From Roseobacter litoralis Och 149 (lineage in GTDB: Bacteria > Pseudomonadota > Alphaproteobacteria > Rhodobacterales > Rhodobacteraceae): a stretch of 64,000 nucleotides of DNA. The notes below the pieces were generated by a model. The model searched no databases. It was not told the DNA's origin and was given only the letters and a program-made list of their open reading frames with translations. Where the stretch lies: the NCBI RefSeq assembly GCF_000154785.2, contig NC_015730.1, forward strand, positions 4,363,501 through 4,427,500. The letters run 5' to 3'. The stretch's first letter is position 1. Every line of letters starts with the position of its first letter. Of this stretch, positions 27,039 through 36,375 are shown one piece after another. Position numbers and translations under genes: made by a program.

Positions 27039-28067
27039 ATGACCATTGAGAAGCTGCCACAGTTATCGACCGTTTCCAGCCAGTTCATTGCGGACTGGCT
27101 GGCGGCGTTGCGACCTCTGTGCAGTGCGGATCACTTTGCCTCCTTGTTACAGCGTTCCGATCTGCAAACCGGTGAGGACGTGCCAAATGGCAGGGTGACG
27201 CTTGATCAGATCGTCTGCCTCTATCGATTGGCGGCTGTCGAGACCGGGGATGAGATGATGGGTCTGTGGTCGCGCCCGATCCGGCACCGTGCCTTGCAGC
27301 ACCTTTTAACTTCCGTCCGCGAGGCGACTTCTCTGTCCTCGGCGCTTTACCGATTTTCGACATTCTGGAACCTTTTGTTGGATGACTATGAATTGGTGTT
27401 TTCGGAAACCGACGACATGTCTGCCCTGCGTCTCATGCCACGCACCGATCTCATACCCCAACGGTTTGGCCATATGCTGATCCTGAAACTGGCGCATGGC
27501 CTGATTTCGTGGTTGGCGCGCCACGAGGTGCCCGTCAAGGCGGTGGGTTTCGCCTTTGCGCGTCCCGCTTTCGATGAAGACTACGCCGTGATTTTTCCCG
27601 CGCCCGTGCGGTTCAATCAGCCCACAACGTCGATTACATTCGATTTGCGCGTTCTGGGGCCGGTTCAGGTGCGCAGCTCGGCCGATTTAGACCTTTTTTT
27701 GGAGAATGCGCCCAGAGACTGGATCTTTACACGCTCCCAAGTGCACACCCAATCCTTGCGGGTGCGCAGCTATCTCAGCCAGACAGGTTGGGACAATGCG
27801 AACCTGACGGGGGCCGCGCGCGCCCTGCATCTGACACCGCGCACCCTGATCCGCAAGCTTGAGGCCGATGGCACGTCGTTTCAGGTGATCAAGGACGCCT
27901 TGCGCCGCGACATTGCAATCCGTCACTTACAAACGGGTCAGCACAGCATCGAATCTGTTGCACATGAGGTTGGGTTTTCCTCAGCGGCCAATTTCCACAA
28001 AGCCTTCCAAAGGTGGACCGGCAACCGACCGGGTGAATATAGGCGCAGGCGCACAGCTGAAGAATAA
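27039..28067 (+). CDS. AraC-family transcriptional regulator (OruR/ArgR-like, large N-terminal domain)
   Basis: This protein of about 342 residues has an N-terminal ligand-sensing domain of the type found in ornithine/virulence AraC regulators and a C-terminal AraC DNA-binding domain (LTGAARALHLTPRTLIRKLE and SIESVAHEVGFSSAANFHKA). The start is uncertain: GTG at 26997 is also in frame, and neither has a strong ribosome-binding site. It is upstream of and co-oriented with the acyl-CoA dehydrogenase gene, a likely target. Confidence 0.85.
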   Translation: MTIEKLPQLSTVSSQFIADWLAALRPLCSADHFASLLQRSDLQTGEDVPNGRVTLDQIVCLYRLAAVETGDEMMGLWSRPIRHRALQHLLTSVREATSLSSALYRFSTFWNLLLDDYELVFSETDDMSALRLMPRTDLIPQRFGHMLILKLAHGLISWLARHEVPVKAVGFAFARPAFDEDYAVIFPAPVRFNQPTTSITFDLRVLGPVQVRSSADLDLFLENAPRDWIFTRSQVHTQSLRVRSYLSQTGWDNANLTGAARALHLTPRTLIRKLEADGTSFQVIKDALRRDIAIRHLQTGQHSIESVAHEVGFSSAANFHKAFQRWTGNRPGEYRRRRTAEE

Positions 28068-28246
28068 TTTTGTCACTTTCGGACAATATGCTGTCACCTT
28101 GGAAGATCGCGCAAGCTCTGCCAAATCTCTAATTAGAGCAATGAAAGAGCATCTCACCCTTGCGCAATGCCCCGTTTAGTATTTGCTGACCGCAGACCCT
28201 TCGCGGCAGAATACGACAATGCGCCCTTCCGATAAGGATCGATCAC

Positions 28247-29452
28247 ATGTCAGACAAGTTACAAGAAATTCTCACAGCTGCCCATGATCACGCCATGCAG
28301 ATCATCGCCCCGAATGTCGATGCATGGAACGCCGCAAAGGCGTGGCCGCGCGATGCATCCGACAAGGCGGGTGCGGCTGGGCTGATGGGTCTTTATGCCC
28401 CGGAGGCATGGGGTGGTCAGGGCCTGCCGCTGTCCGAAGGGATACAGGTCTATGAACAACTGGGCCTCGGCGATGGCGCTTATGCCTTTGCCCTGTCGAT
28501 GCATAACATCTGCACCTTTGCAGGCTGTGGGTATGGCACCGATGCGTTCAAGGAAAAATGGGCGCGTGATCTGACGTCTGGCCGTAAGTTGGCGAATTTT
28601 GCCCTTACGGAACCGCAATCCGGGTCCGATCCGATGAAGATGTACACCCGTGCGACCATAAACGACTATGGTACATGGACGATCAGTGGGTCGAAAGCAT
28701 GGGTAAGCCTTGCAACCGAAGCGGACATCTATTTCACCGTCGTCAAGACCAGTGACGCACCCGGCCACAAGGATATGGCGATGATTGCCATTCCCGCAGA
28801 CGCCCCCGGAATCAGTTTTGGTACGCCTTATGAAACGCCGTCCTACAACTACCTGCCGATGTCCGAGATGTATCTCGACAAGGTTGTGGTCAGCGAGGAC
28901 AATATCATCCTGCCGATTGGTCAGGGCTTGCAGGGATCCTTGATGGCCATCGACATCGCGCGCGTATCCATCGCGTCAGGCTGCTGCGGGTTGATGCAGG
29001 CAGCGCTCGACACTGCACTGTCATATTCCAAGAACCGTAAGATGTTTGGCGGTAAAAACCTCGATCTGGATGGGATCCAGTGGATGCTGGGCGAGGTCGC
29101 GACCGATCTTGAGGTATCGAGGTTGCTCTACCGGAAGGCGGCCGAGGCTCTGGGTACACCGGAGGGCCCGCTGATGGCCGCACATGCAAAGCGCTTTGTG
29201 CCGGATGCCGCCGTGAAGGCCGCCAATACCTGCACACAAGTCCTTGGCGGCATGGGATTGTTGCAACCCTATGGATTGGATCGCCTCTCACGCCTTGCGC
29301 AAATGCTGCGGATCGTGGACGGCACAACCGAAATCAGCCGCGTGGTCATAGGGCGCGCCTTGCAAAAGCGTGCGGCTGGCTTGCCTGACCTTCCTGTGCC
29401 CAAGGGTTTTGGCGAAGCTGATGACAATGCTCCGTCTATTGCCGCGCAATAA
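28247..29452 (+). CDS. Acyl-CoA dehydrogenase family protein
   Basis: This is a 401-residue flavin-dependent acyl-CoA dehydrogenase with [12 protein letters not shown] (FAD and substrate loop), the GSKAWVSLA beta-strand and [12 protein letters not shown]. The catalytic glutamate that precedes GT in short- and medium-chain enzymes is replaced by Asp358 in RIVDGTTEI. Asp at this place is also known in some subfamilies, so activity is not excluded. It oxidises an acyl-CoA to an enoyl-CoA and passes electrons to ETF. It stands alone after an AraC gene. Confidence 0.87.
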   Translation: MSDKLQEILTAAHDHAMQIIAPNVDAWNAAKAWPRDASDKAGAAGLMGLYAPEAWGGQGLPLSEGIQVYEQLGLGDGAYAFALSMHNICTFAGCGYGTDAFKEKWARDLTSGRKLANFALTEPQSGSDPMKMYTRATINDYGTWTISGSKAWVSLATEADIYFTVVKTSDAPGHKDMAMIAIPADAPGISFGTPYETPSYNYLPMSEMYLDKVVVSEDNIILPIGQGLQGSLMAIDIARVSIASGCCGLMQAALDTALSYSKNRKMFGGKNLDLDGIQWMLGEVATDLEVSRLLYRKAAEALGTPEGPLMAAHAKRFVPDAAVKAANTCTQVLGGMGLLQPYGLDRLSRLAQMLRIVDGTTEISRVVIGRALQKRAAGLPDLPVPKGFGEADDNAPSIAAQ

Positions 29453-29593
29453 CGCATGCGGCGTATTCAGCGGTTAGCCTGACAGAGGCTCCTGACCGGT
29501 CGAAACTTTCAATGCGTCGGGTACTTAACGGGCGATGAACGTTTCTTTGGGTCGCGGCCTTAACCACATAGAGCATCCTGACCGATCAAATGG

Positions 29594-29627
29594 CCAGTGA
29601 GGTTTCGATGAAAGGAAACCTCACTGG
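29594..29627. repeat. Perfect 13-bp inverted repeat in the 570-base gap before the flagellar locus
   Basis: CCAGTGAGGTTTC (29594-29606) pairs exactly with GAAACCTCACTGG (29615-29627), with an eight-base loop. It lies about 140 bases after the dehydrogenase stop and has no T-run on either side. The rest of 29453-30022 has no credible gene: a 142-codon frame there (29590-30018) runs through the hairpin and matches nothing I recognise. A similar short motif, CCTGACCGRTCRAA, occurs at about 29493 and 29579. This may be the scar of a mobile element. Confidence 0.5.
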
Positions 29628-30022
29628 GCAAAGCTTGCAGAGAACACTACCGTCATTTTACAGCTTCCCTCTCATCCTAAAGGCGTCGGACTTCCTTACG
29701 ATGGCTTTCGCTCTCAGCGTTCTCATGCAGACAGGCCATTGGGTCAGTTTACGGACGCGTTTGCCCCCACTTGCTTCGCGTTCAAAGCCCAAACCCCTGA
29801 TCCGAGGTTGCGTGTGGACTGTTTATACTGAGGGTCGTTGCGAGGCGCACTGCGCCATAGTAAACCCCATACCCATTCTTGGTCTCCTACATTGGAAACA
29901 CAGCTTGAAAGAGACAAAGGCCAGACTGTCCAAAAACCAAGAGGCCGCTTGCCGAGGAAGGTCATTGTACAGTTACGTCGACGCACCTTTGATTTCACGA
30001 CTAGGAAATTGCCTTTAAAGCA

Positions 30023-31372
30023 TCATTGTACCATGTTCGATCTGGTTTGGATCTTGTTGCGCCTCAGTAAGAGTTCCAGTTGCGAGAAGCTGTTCGTGAC
30101 GTCTTGTTTTTCCGGTTTAGCGAAGAACGCGTCCAATTCTGACCAAACTTGAATTGCCGCATCGATTTCCGGATCGGAGCCCTGCGAATAAAGGCCGGCT
30201 CGGATCATCATCTCATTTTGTTCGTAAACGGACAAATAGCGTCTGACGATAGAGATCAATTCATTCTCTATGTCATCTGCTGCAGCTGGTAGACTGCGCG
30301 AAATAGACTTGAGCACGTCGATGGCCGGGTATCTCCCTCGTTCTGCAATCTCTCTGTTTAAAACGATATGGCCATCAAGAACCCCACGCAGGATGTCTGC
30401 AATAGGCTCTTCCATATCCGACCCTGCAACCAAAACGCTGAAAATTCCGGTAATATCGCCTTGTGAGCCCTCACCGGGTCCGGCGCGCTCACACAGCGAC
30501 ATTATCAAATGTGCGGTGGACGGAGGATAGCCACGCAGAACGGGTGCTTCGCCCGATGCGACAGCAACTTCGCGATGCGCTTCTGCAAACCTCGTAATCG
30601 AATCTGCCAGAATAAGAACTGATAACCCCATGTCGCGGAAATGCTCAGCAACGGACATGGCGGCCCAAGCGCACCGTCTTCTGATGAGTGGCGATTGATC
30701 TGATGTTGCGCAAACGACGACGGAACGTTTCAGCCCTTCCGACCCTAGAACCTCTTCCACGAAATGGCGCAGTTCGCGACCGCGCTCCCCAACCAATGCG
30801 ACAACCACAACATCTGCTGTCATGTTTTGTGCTAGATGTCCCAACAAACTGGACTTTCCCACACCTGACCCTGCAAACAGTCCCACACGCTGACCTTTTA
30901 CGACCGGGAGCATGGTGTTCAGAACGGACATGCCCGTGTTAAGGCGCGCGCCCATCGACCGGCGCAATGCAGGCTCGGGCGGGGCGCTTCGCAAGCTTCT
31001 CGCGTGTGCGCCGCGCAGTAGTGGTTTTCCGTCAATTGGATTGCCGAAGGGATCAATGATTCGACCGATCCAACCCTCTGATGGCGCGATGCCGCGCGCC
31101 TCCAGAAGTGCCGCGCGGTCATTGAGGGCGACACCCTCTGCATCCTGATCCGGCAGAATAACAAGAGTATCGCCATCGAGTTGCAAGATCTCGCCCGACA
31201 AGGGGTCGCCTTGTCGATATACAACGACTAAATCCCCAATCCTTGCCTTTCCTGCAAGCCCGGCAATGTGGATCACCCCAGCCTCTACGCGGCAGACACG
31301 ACCGATTGACCGGACAGGGTTCAATTCAGTGATCTGCGCAGTGAGACCGGCGAAGGGAATCGGCTGGTTCAT
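30023..31372 (-). CDS. fliI: Flagellum-specific ATPase FliI
   Basis: This is the ATPase of the flagellar type III export apparatus, 449 residues from the MNQPIPFAG start. It has the F1-beta-like core with Walker A AGSGVGKSS, the ILADSITRFAEAHRE region and the PPSTA-like YPPSTAHLI segment. It drives or gates export of rod, hook and filament proteins at the base of the flagellum. It is divergent from flgB, with about 80 bases between them. Eight extra N-terminal codons would be added if a GTG further upstream were used. Confidence 0.95.
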   Translation of the reverse strand: MNQPIPFAGLTAQITELNPVRSIGRVCRVEAGVIHIAGLAGKARIGDLVVVYRQGDPLSGEILQLDGDTLVILPDQDAEGVALNDRAALLEARGIAPSEGWIGRIIDPFGNPIDGKPLLRGAHARSLRSAPPEPALRRSMGARLNTGMSVLNTMLPVVKGQRVGLFAGSGVGKSSLLGHLAQNMTADVVVVALVGERGRELRHFVEEVLGSEGLKRSVVVCATSDQSPLIRRRCAWAAMSVAEHFRDMGLSVLILADSITRFAEAHREVAVASGEAPVLRGYPPSTAHLIMSLCERAGPGEGSQGDITGIFSVLVAGSDMEEPIADILRGVLDGHIVLNREIAERGRYPAIDVLKSISRSLPAAADDIENELISIVRRYLSVYEQNEMMIRAGLYSQGSDPEIDAAIQVWSELDAFFAKPEKQDVTNSFSQLELLLRRNKIQTRSNMVQ

Positions 31373-31453
31373 GTCATTCCTTTGCTTTCTGCACACTCTT
31401 TCTAAAGGAATCAGAGTTAAGCCTTGATGAAATCACATGAGGGAGAAACCCGG

Positions 31454-31852
31454 ATGTTTGAAAAATTAGAACTCTTTCGTATGTCGCATGCAATGGCCGT
31501 TCATGCCGGTCAAAAGCAGGCGGTGACGGCACAGAATGTTGCGAATTCAGATACGCCTGATTTTAAGGCTAAAGACCTGATCGCATTCTCTGACGCATAT
31601 CGGCTTGATCCGTCCAACGGTGGATGGGGATCCCAAAAAGCAACACGTCAAACACATATACACGGTGCGGCCGCTGGCCAGACACCTGATCCGATTGTCG
31701 ACGAGAATGGCGTCGGTTCGCCCAACGGCAATACTGTCTCGCTTGAAAATGAAATGCTGAAGTCGCTGGATGCAAAGCGGCAGCATGACCGCGCACTCGC
31801 AATCTACAAATCGTCACTGAGCATTTTGCGTGCCACGTTGAGTAGAAGCTAG
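31454..31852 (+). CDS. flgB: Flagellar basal-body rod protein FlgB
   Basis: This 132-residue proximal rod protein has the N-terminal rod signature QNVANSDTPDFKAKD and a C-terminal helix. It is exported without a cleaved signal and builds the rod with FlgC and FliE. ATG at 31454 follows GGGAG; a slightly earlier ATG (31424) would add ten unlikely residues. It is the first gene of a long flagellar operon. Confidence 0.93.
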   Translation: MFEKLELFRMSHAMAVHAGQKQAVTAQNVANSDTPDFKAKDLIAFSDAYRLDPSNGGWGSQKATRQTHIHGAAAGQTPDPIVDENGVGSPNGNTVSLENEMLKSLDAKRQHDRALAIYKSSLSILRATLSRS

Positions 31853-31865
31853 AGGGATCAAAATC

Positions 31866-32255
31866 ATGAGTGAATTCTCTAAATCTCTGGACGTAACGAC
31901 CAGCGGCCTGAAAGCCCAAGCCACGCGGCTGCGTCATCTGTCCGAGAATATTTCAAATGCTGACACGCCGGGATATCGTCGTAAGCTGGTATCTTTTGAA
32001 ACCGCATTCGGCGGACAGGGCGTTTCGACGGTTGAAACCAGCCGCGTGCGTTTGGACCAAAGCACGCTGGAAAGGGTCTATGACCCGTCCCACCCGATGG
32101 CGGATGAAAGCGGATATTTCGATGGATCAAATGTCGATCTGTTAATCGAGTTGAGCGACGCGCGGGAAGCGCAGCGAAGCTATGAAGCTAATCTGAAAGT
32201 CTTTGAACAAACACGGAAAATGTCCAGCAGCTTGATGGAGCTTCTGCGCAAGTAA
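31866..32255 (+). CDS. flgC: Flagellar basal-body rod protein FlgC
   Basis: This 129-residue rod protein has SENISNADTPGYRRK near the N-terminus and the C-terminal EAQRSYEANLKVFEQT typical of axial rod proteins. It is a proximal rod component between FlgB and FlgF/FlgG. It follows flgB by 13 bases. Confidence 0.94.
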   Translation: MSEFSKSLDVTTSGLKAQATRLRHLSENISNADTPGYRRKLVSFETAFGGQGVSTVETSRVRLDQSTLERVYDPSHPMADESGYFDGSNVDLLIELSDAREAQRSYEANLKVFEQTRKMSSSLMELLRK

Positions 32256-32308
32256 CAAGTAACGACTGCCTCAAGCGAAGCGATAGGTAGAACAAAAGGA
32301 GATCCAGA

Positions 32309-32635
32309 ATGGATATGAAAGCAGTTTCAGCGATTCAGAACTTTACGAACGCCCGTGCGACGTCGGCGATAGAAAGCTATCAACAGGCCCGACCCGCGAC
32401 TGAGCCTTTTCCAGAAGAAAGTTCGGCATCAGAAACCATGGGCCGCGTTGCAAAGGATTTTGCGGCGACACTGGCCGAAAGCGAAGAAATCGCTAAGTCA
32501 TCCATGGTGGGTGACGCTGACCCACACGCGCTTGTACAGGCGCTCGCACAAACGGAACTGGCTGTAGAAGCGGCCGTTCGGGTGCGTAACAAAGTCGTCG
32601 AAGCCTACCAGGAAATCTTGAGGATGCCGGTTTAA
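32309..32635 (+). CDS. fliE: Flagellar hook-basal body complex protein FliE
   Basis: This small 108-residue protein has the C-terminal FliE signature (LAQTELAVEAAVRVRNKVVE). It joins the MS ring to the proximal rod and helps gate the export pore. It begins 53 bases after flgC behind the site AAAGGAG, and one base separates it from fliQ. Confidence 0.92.
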   Translation: MDMKAVSAIQNFTNARATSAIESYQQARPATEPFPEESSASETMGRVAKDFAATLAESEEIAKSSMVGDADPHALVQALAQTELAVEAAVRVRNKVVEAYQEILRMPV

Positions 32636-32636
32636 A

Positions 32637-32906
32637 ATGGCCGATCAAATCATCTTCTTTGATACCTTACGGCATGGCCTGTGGATCGCGGTATTGATCT
32701 CAATACCAGTGTTGACCGCAGCTTTGGTCACCGGTGTATCCATTGGCTTGGTGCAAGCACTTACCTCCATTCAGGAGATGACACTTACCTTCGTGCCGAA
32801 ACTCGCGGCCATCGTCCTCGTGTTCTGGATGTCGATGGGCTTCATGACACAAACTCTTGTGTCGTTCTTTCACGAGCAAATCATCCCACTGATTGTAGGA
32901 GGCTAA
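32637..32906 (+). CDS. fliQ: Flagellar export gate protein FliQ
   Basis: This is an 89-residue protein with two transmembrane helices and the family segment SIQEMTLTFVPKLAAIV. It is part of the FliP5-Q4-R1 export gate in the inner membrane. Its partner FliR is encoded at 43.9 kb in this window, while fliP is not present. Confidence 0.93.
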   Translation: MADQIIFFDTLRHGLWIAVLISIPVLTAALVTGVSIGLVQALTSIQEMTLTFVPKLAAIVLVFWMSMGFMTQTLVSFFHEQIIPLIVGG

Positions 32907-32908
32907 CG

Positions 32909-33622
32909 ATGGAAAACTCAGGATATACCACGATCACAAGACAGTCGGGCCTCGCGAAAGAGATGCGCGTTGTTGCAAACAATATTGCCAACGCCGCGAC
33001 ATCCGGCTTTCGTCAGGAAGGTGTCATCTTTTCTGAATACGTAAAATCAGTAGACGGCGCTTCAAGCTTATCTATGGGCCAGGCAGATGCTCGGAATACG
33101 TCTTTTGCCCAAGGCGGGCTGACACAGACAGGTGGCCAGTTTGATTTTGCAATTGAAGGCGATGGGTTTTTTCTGGTGGAGACGCCTTTGGGCGAACGCC
33201 TCACGCGTGCCGGGGCATTCTCACCGAACGCAGACGGCGATTTGGTTACACCAGACGGATATCGCGTTCTTGATGCTGGTGGTGCACCTGTGTTTATTCC
33301 ACCCGGTGCAGAAGATATAGCCGTCTCTGCGGATGGAACGATCTCAACAAATGGTGACCCCGTTGGGCAATTGGGATTGGTTCAGCCATTGAACCCACAA
33401 GGCCTCCTTCGTGAAGATGGGGTAATGTTCCGTGCCGATGAAGGGTACGAACCAGCAGAGCAGGGCCGGATTCTTCAGAGTTTTGTTGAGAATTCCAATG
33501 TAAACCCGATCCTGCAGCTGACCCGTATGATTGAAGTCCAACGCGCTTATGAGCTGGGCGCAAGTTTTCTGGAAGCTGAAGATGAACGCGTCCGACAAGC
33601 CATGCGGACAATATCACAATAG
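32909..33622 (+). CDS. flgF: Flagellar basal-body rod protein FlgF
   Basis: A 237-residue proximal rod protein. It starts ENSGYTTITRQSGLAKEM and contains NNIANAATSGFRQEG, with the C-terminal IEVQRAYELGA axial motif. The start at ATG 32909, two bases after the fliQ stop, has GTAGGAGG just upstream. Confidence 0.92.
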   Translation: MENSGYTTITRQSGLAKEMRVVANNIANAATSGFRQEGVIFSEYVKSVDGASSLSMGQADARNTSFAQGGLTQTGGQFDFAIEGDGFFLVETPLGERLTRAGAFSPNADGDLVTPDGYRVLDAGGAPVFIPPGAEDIAVSADGTISTNGDPVGQLGLVQPLNPQGLLREDGVMFRADEGYEPAEQGRILQSFVENSNVNPILQLTRMIEVQRAYELGASFLEAEDERVRQAMRTISQ

Positions 33623-33652
33623 TAATTTAACGATCAAACTAGGATAAATGAC

Positions 33653-34438
33653 ATGCGAGCTTTAAAAATTGCTGCGACGGGTATGAGTGCCCAGCAAATG
33701 CGCGTTGAGACAATCTCGAACAACCTCTCGAACATGAGCACAACGGGCTATAATGCGCGCCGCGCTGAATTCGCCGATCTGCACTACCAGCAGATGTCGA
33801 GGCCGGGCACTGTGAACGCAACCGATGGAACGGTGTTGCCCACGGGCGTACAGCTGGGCCTAGGCGTGCGCCCTTCCGCGGTTTCAGTCCAGCTGCAACA
33901 AGGGTCTCTGGCAGCCACAGGTGGCGATTTGGATTTAGCGATTGAGGGTATCGGGTTCCTTGAAGTTACTTTGCCTTCCGGGCAAGCAGCCTATACCCGA
34001 GACGGGGGGCTGAAGCGTGATGCAGAAGGGCTGATTGTAACTTCGGATGGATATCCGGTTGAGCCGGAAATCGTAATCCCCGATGACGCCAGAAGCATTT
34101 CCATCAACACATCGGGCGAAGTGTTCGCATATTTCTCTGATGCAACAGATGCGGAACTGCTTGGCCAATTCAATATGGCAGGGTTCACGAACGCCAAAGG
34201 GCTTGAGGCATTGGGTGGCAACTTGTTTGCAGAAACTGAGGCATCTGGTGCTGCAATCGTTTCCACACCCGGAGAAGACGGTCTTGGCACGGTGCGCCAA
34301 GGGTATCTCGAAAGCAGCTCCGTGGATGCTGTGCGTGAAATAACCGAACTGATCGAAGCGCAGCGCGGCTACGAGATGAATGCCAAAGTCATATCAGCAG
34401 CCGATCAGATGATGGGCGCGACCACGCAAATCCGATGA
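33653..34438 (+). CDS. flgG: Flagellar distal rod protein FlgG
   Basis: This 261-residue distal rod protein has SNNLSNMSTTGYNARRAEF at the N-terminus and ITELIEAQRGYEMNAKVI at the C-terminus. It forms the long drive-shaft that crosses the P and L rings. Its stop overlaps the flgA start by four bases (ATGA). Confidence 0.95.
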   Translation: MRALKIAATGMSAQQMRVETISNNLSNMSTTGYNARRAEFADLHYQQMSRPGTVNATDGTVLPTGVQLGLGVRPSAVSVQLQQGSLAATGGDLDLAIEGIGFLEVTLPSGQAAYTRDGGLKRDAEGLIVTSDGYPVEPEIVIPDDARSISINTSGEVFAYFSDATDAELLGQFNMAGFTNAKGLEALGGNLFAETEASGAAIVSTPGEDGLGTVRQGYLESSSVDAVREITELIEAQRGYEMNAKVISAADQMMGATTQIR

Positions 34439-34857
34439 TCAGATTTGCCCTCATCTCATGGTTGGTGTGTTCGCCCTTCTTTGTGTTCGCAGAAGTTGTG
34501 GTGCCCGCCAAGACAATCCGAGCGAACGCGACAATTTCCGCCAGTGATATCACGCTTAAGCCCATCAAGAACGAAAACGCGTACTCACTGATGGCTGATG
34601 TGGTGGGTCAGGAAGCGCGAACCACACTATACGCGGGCCGACCGATACTCTTCGACGATGTTGGCCCTCCTGCCATCGTGTCGCGCAACCAGATTGTGCT
34701 GCTTAGCTATCAATCATCTGGGTTGAAAATTCTGACAGAAGGACGTGCCCTTCAACGGGGCGGCGTTGGTGACCGGGTTCGCATAATGAACCTCGACTCG
34801 CGTGCAACACTTTTTGGCCAAGTACAGGCTGACGGCTCGATCAGAGTATCAAATTAG
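34435..34857 (+). CDS. flgA: Flagellar P-ring assembly chaperone FlgA
   Basis: A 140-residue periplasmic protein with an N-terminal signal peptide (ALISWLVCSPFFVFAE) and a SAF-like C-terminal domain, including RATLFGQVQADGSIRV. FlgA helps FlgI assemble into the P ring; flgI itself is not in the window. It is coupled to flgG by a four-base overlap. Confidence 0.9.
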   Translation: MIRFALISWLVCSPFFVFAEVVVPAKTIRANATISASDITLKPIKNENAYSLMADVVGQEARTTLYAGRPILFDDVGPPAIVSRNQIVLLSYQSSGLKILTEGRALQRGGVGDRVRIMNLDSRATLFGQVQADGSIRVSN

Positions 34858-34866
34858 GAAAACTCG

Positions 34867-35598
34867 ATGAAAAACGCCTTTTTCTGCTTCACTACGGTTG
34901 CTTTGATATTGTCAGGCTGTGCAAGGTTCGACCACTTGGGTAAACCTCCGTCGTTCAGTCCCGCGAGCGCAACAAAAGAGCACACAGCGATGCTGTCTCC
35001 CGGGCTGCCGCTTCGCGTAGACGCACCAACTCCAACTGACGATGCGTCCTTGTGGTCCGGGGCTCGGCAATCTCTATTTGGCGATCGCAGAGCTGTTCAG
35101 CAGGGTGACATCCTTACTGTTGTGATTGAAATTGACGAAGAAGCGGAGATTTCCAATGCAACAGATCGATCCAGGTCCGGGTCAGAGAGTTTGGGAATAC
35201 CAAACCTGTTTGGCGTTCCACAACGGATAGATCGACAGCTACCAGCAGGTGCAACACTTTCGGACGCCGTTTCAATCAATTCCTCCAGCAATTCGTCCGG
35301 TGATGGATCTGTGAAGCGGAATGAAAAGCTTACTCTGCGTGTCGCCGCAACGATCGTTGATGTGCTCCCGAACGGCGTGCTGTCGATCGCTGGAAGTCAA
35401 GAGTTGCGGGTCAATTTCGAAATGCGTGAGTTGCTGGTTTCAGGGTACGTGCGACCAGAAGACATCTCCCGTCAGAATGAAATCACCTACGATAAAATTG
35501 CGACCGCGCGCGTTTCCTACGGCGGTCGTGGCCAGATAACAGATGTTCAACAGCCGCGCTGGGGTCAGCAAGCCCTTGATATCGTATTGCCTTATTGA
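34867..35598 (+). CDS. flgH: Flagellar L-ring lipoprotein FlgH
   Basis: This 243-residue outer-membrane lipoprotein has a signal peptide ending in the lipobox ILSGC. LFGDRRAVQQGDILTVVIEI and the C-terminal SYGGRGQITDVQQPRWGQQ are characteristic. It forms the L ring around the rod. It lies nine bases after flgA and nine before fliL. Confidence 0.94.
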   Translation: MKNAFFCFTTVALILSGCARFDHLGKPPSFSPASATKEHTAMLSPGLPLRVDAPTPTDDASLWSGARQSLFGDRRAVQQGDILTVVIEIDEEAEISNATDRSRSGSESLGIPNLFGVPQRIDRQLPAGATLSDAVSINSSSNSSGDGSVKRNEKLTLRVAATIVDVLPNGVLSIAGSQELRVNFEMRELLVSGYVRPEDISRQNEITYDKIATARVSYGGRGQITDVQQPRWGQQALDIVLPY

Positions 35599-35607
35599 GG
35601 TTACATT

Positions 35608-36108
35608 ATGAAAAAGATCCTCCCTATCTTAATGCTACTCCTCGGATCTGCGGCGGGTGTTGGGGCGGGCGTATACCTGCGGCCACCACCGGCTGAAGAG
35701 GCGGCTGCGCCAGAAGAGCTTGCCGAAGAAAGCAGCGAGACCACTGCAAAAGAAGAAGCCAAGGATGAATTGCCGATTGCGGGTAAGGAATATGTTAAAC
35801 TGAGCAATCAATTTGTTGTTCCGATCGTTGAGAAAGACCGGGTGTCCTCAATGATTGTAATGACGCTAAGTGTCGAAGCGCCCGAGGGTCAAGGGCAAGC
35901 AGTATACGACCTCGAGCCAAAAATAAGAGATGTATTCTTGCGAATTCTCTTTGATCATGCGGCAATTGGTGGGTTTCGAGGTGCTTTCCTGAACAACGAG
36001 AACCTTGACATCGTGCGTCGAAATCTGCGGGACGGTGCCATAAAAACTTTTGGAAAAGATCTCATTAGTGACGTTCTTATTTTTGAGATTGCTCGACAGG
36101 ACTATTAG
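35608..36108 (+). CDS. fliL: Flagellar basal-body-associated protein FliL
   Basis: This 166-residue single-pass inner-membrane protein has an N-terminal transmembrane helix (ILPILMLLLGSAAGVGAGVY), a Glu/Ala-rich linker and a periplasmic FliL domain with YDLEPKIRDVFLRILFD. It surrounds the motor stator. It is the last intact flagellar gene before the IS-rich gap at 36.1-41.1 kb, where the plus-strand operon appears to be cut. Confidence 0.88.
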   Translation: MKKILPILMLLLGSAAGVGAGVYLRPPPAEEAAAPEELAEESSETTAKEEAKDELPIAGKEYVKLSNQFVVPIVEKDRVSSMIVMTLSVEAPEGQGQAVYDLEPKIRDVFLRILFDHAAIGGFRGAFLNNENLDIVRRNLRDGAIKTFGKDLISDVLIFEIARQDY

Positions 36109-36153
36109 GTGGATTTGTCTTGACGTGATTTGTTATCGGCTCTTTCTCATGAT

Positions 36154-36167
36154 GCTTTGATCAAAGC
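36154..36167. repeat. 14-bp perfect palindrome downstream of fliL
   Basis: GCTTTGATCAAAGC is a perfect 14-base palindrome 46 bases after the fliL stop. The surrounding 36109-36263 has no gene I can identify and may be decayed IS3-family sequence from the element whose orfA remnant follows. Confidence 0.4.
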
Positions 36168-36263
36168 TGCATAAACTATCTGCCGTCAGCGGTTGTGTGT
36201 TAGGTTTGAGGGTTTGGACGACGCAGGATACTTGGTTCATCCTATCGATTGCGAAACCGAGAT

Positions 36264-36329
36264 GGCGAGGAACCTCCAGACGCCACCAAAAAAGTGGCCA
36301 AGAACGTTCGCCGCAAGACGCGGAAAACC
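36264..36329 (+). pseudogene. IS3-family orfA remnant, 5' piece (interrupted by IS66)
   Basis: In frame, this piece reads GEEPPDATKKVAKNVRRKTR followed by KT, the usual N-terminus of an IS3-family OrfA of the kind common in Rhodobacteraceae. No start codon is left in frame. The frame is cut by the IS66 element and resumes at 39136 with HSAEEKFRIDYSGLRG. Bases 36322-36329 (GGAAAACC) are the left copy of the IS66 target duplication. Confidence 0.7.
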
Positions 36330-36350
36330 GTAACCGCGCGATTGGTACCG
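36330..36350 (+). repeat. IS66 left inverted repeat
   Basis: This begins GTAACCGC and pairs with the right end at 39107-39127 with three mismatches in 21. It abuts the left GGAAAACC target copy. Confidence 0.9.
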
Positions 36351-36375
36351 CCTGCCTGATTTTGGCTTGTTGCGT

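Noticed and set aside
29590..30018. A 142-codon frame in the gap before fliI
   Set aside because: It has no ribosome-binding site, reads through a perfect hairpin and resembles no protein family I know.
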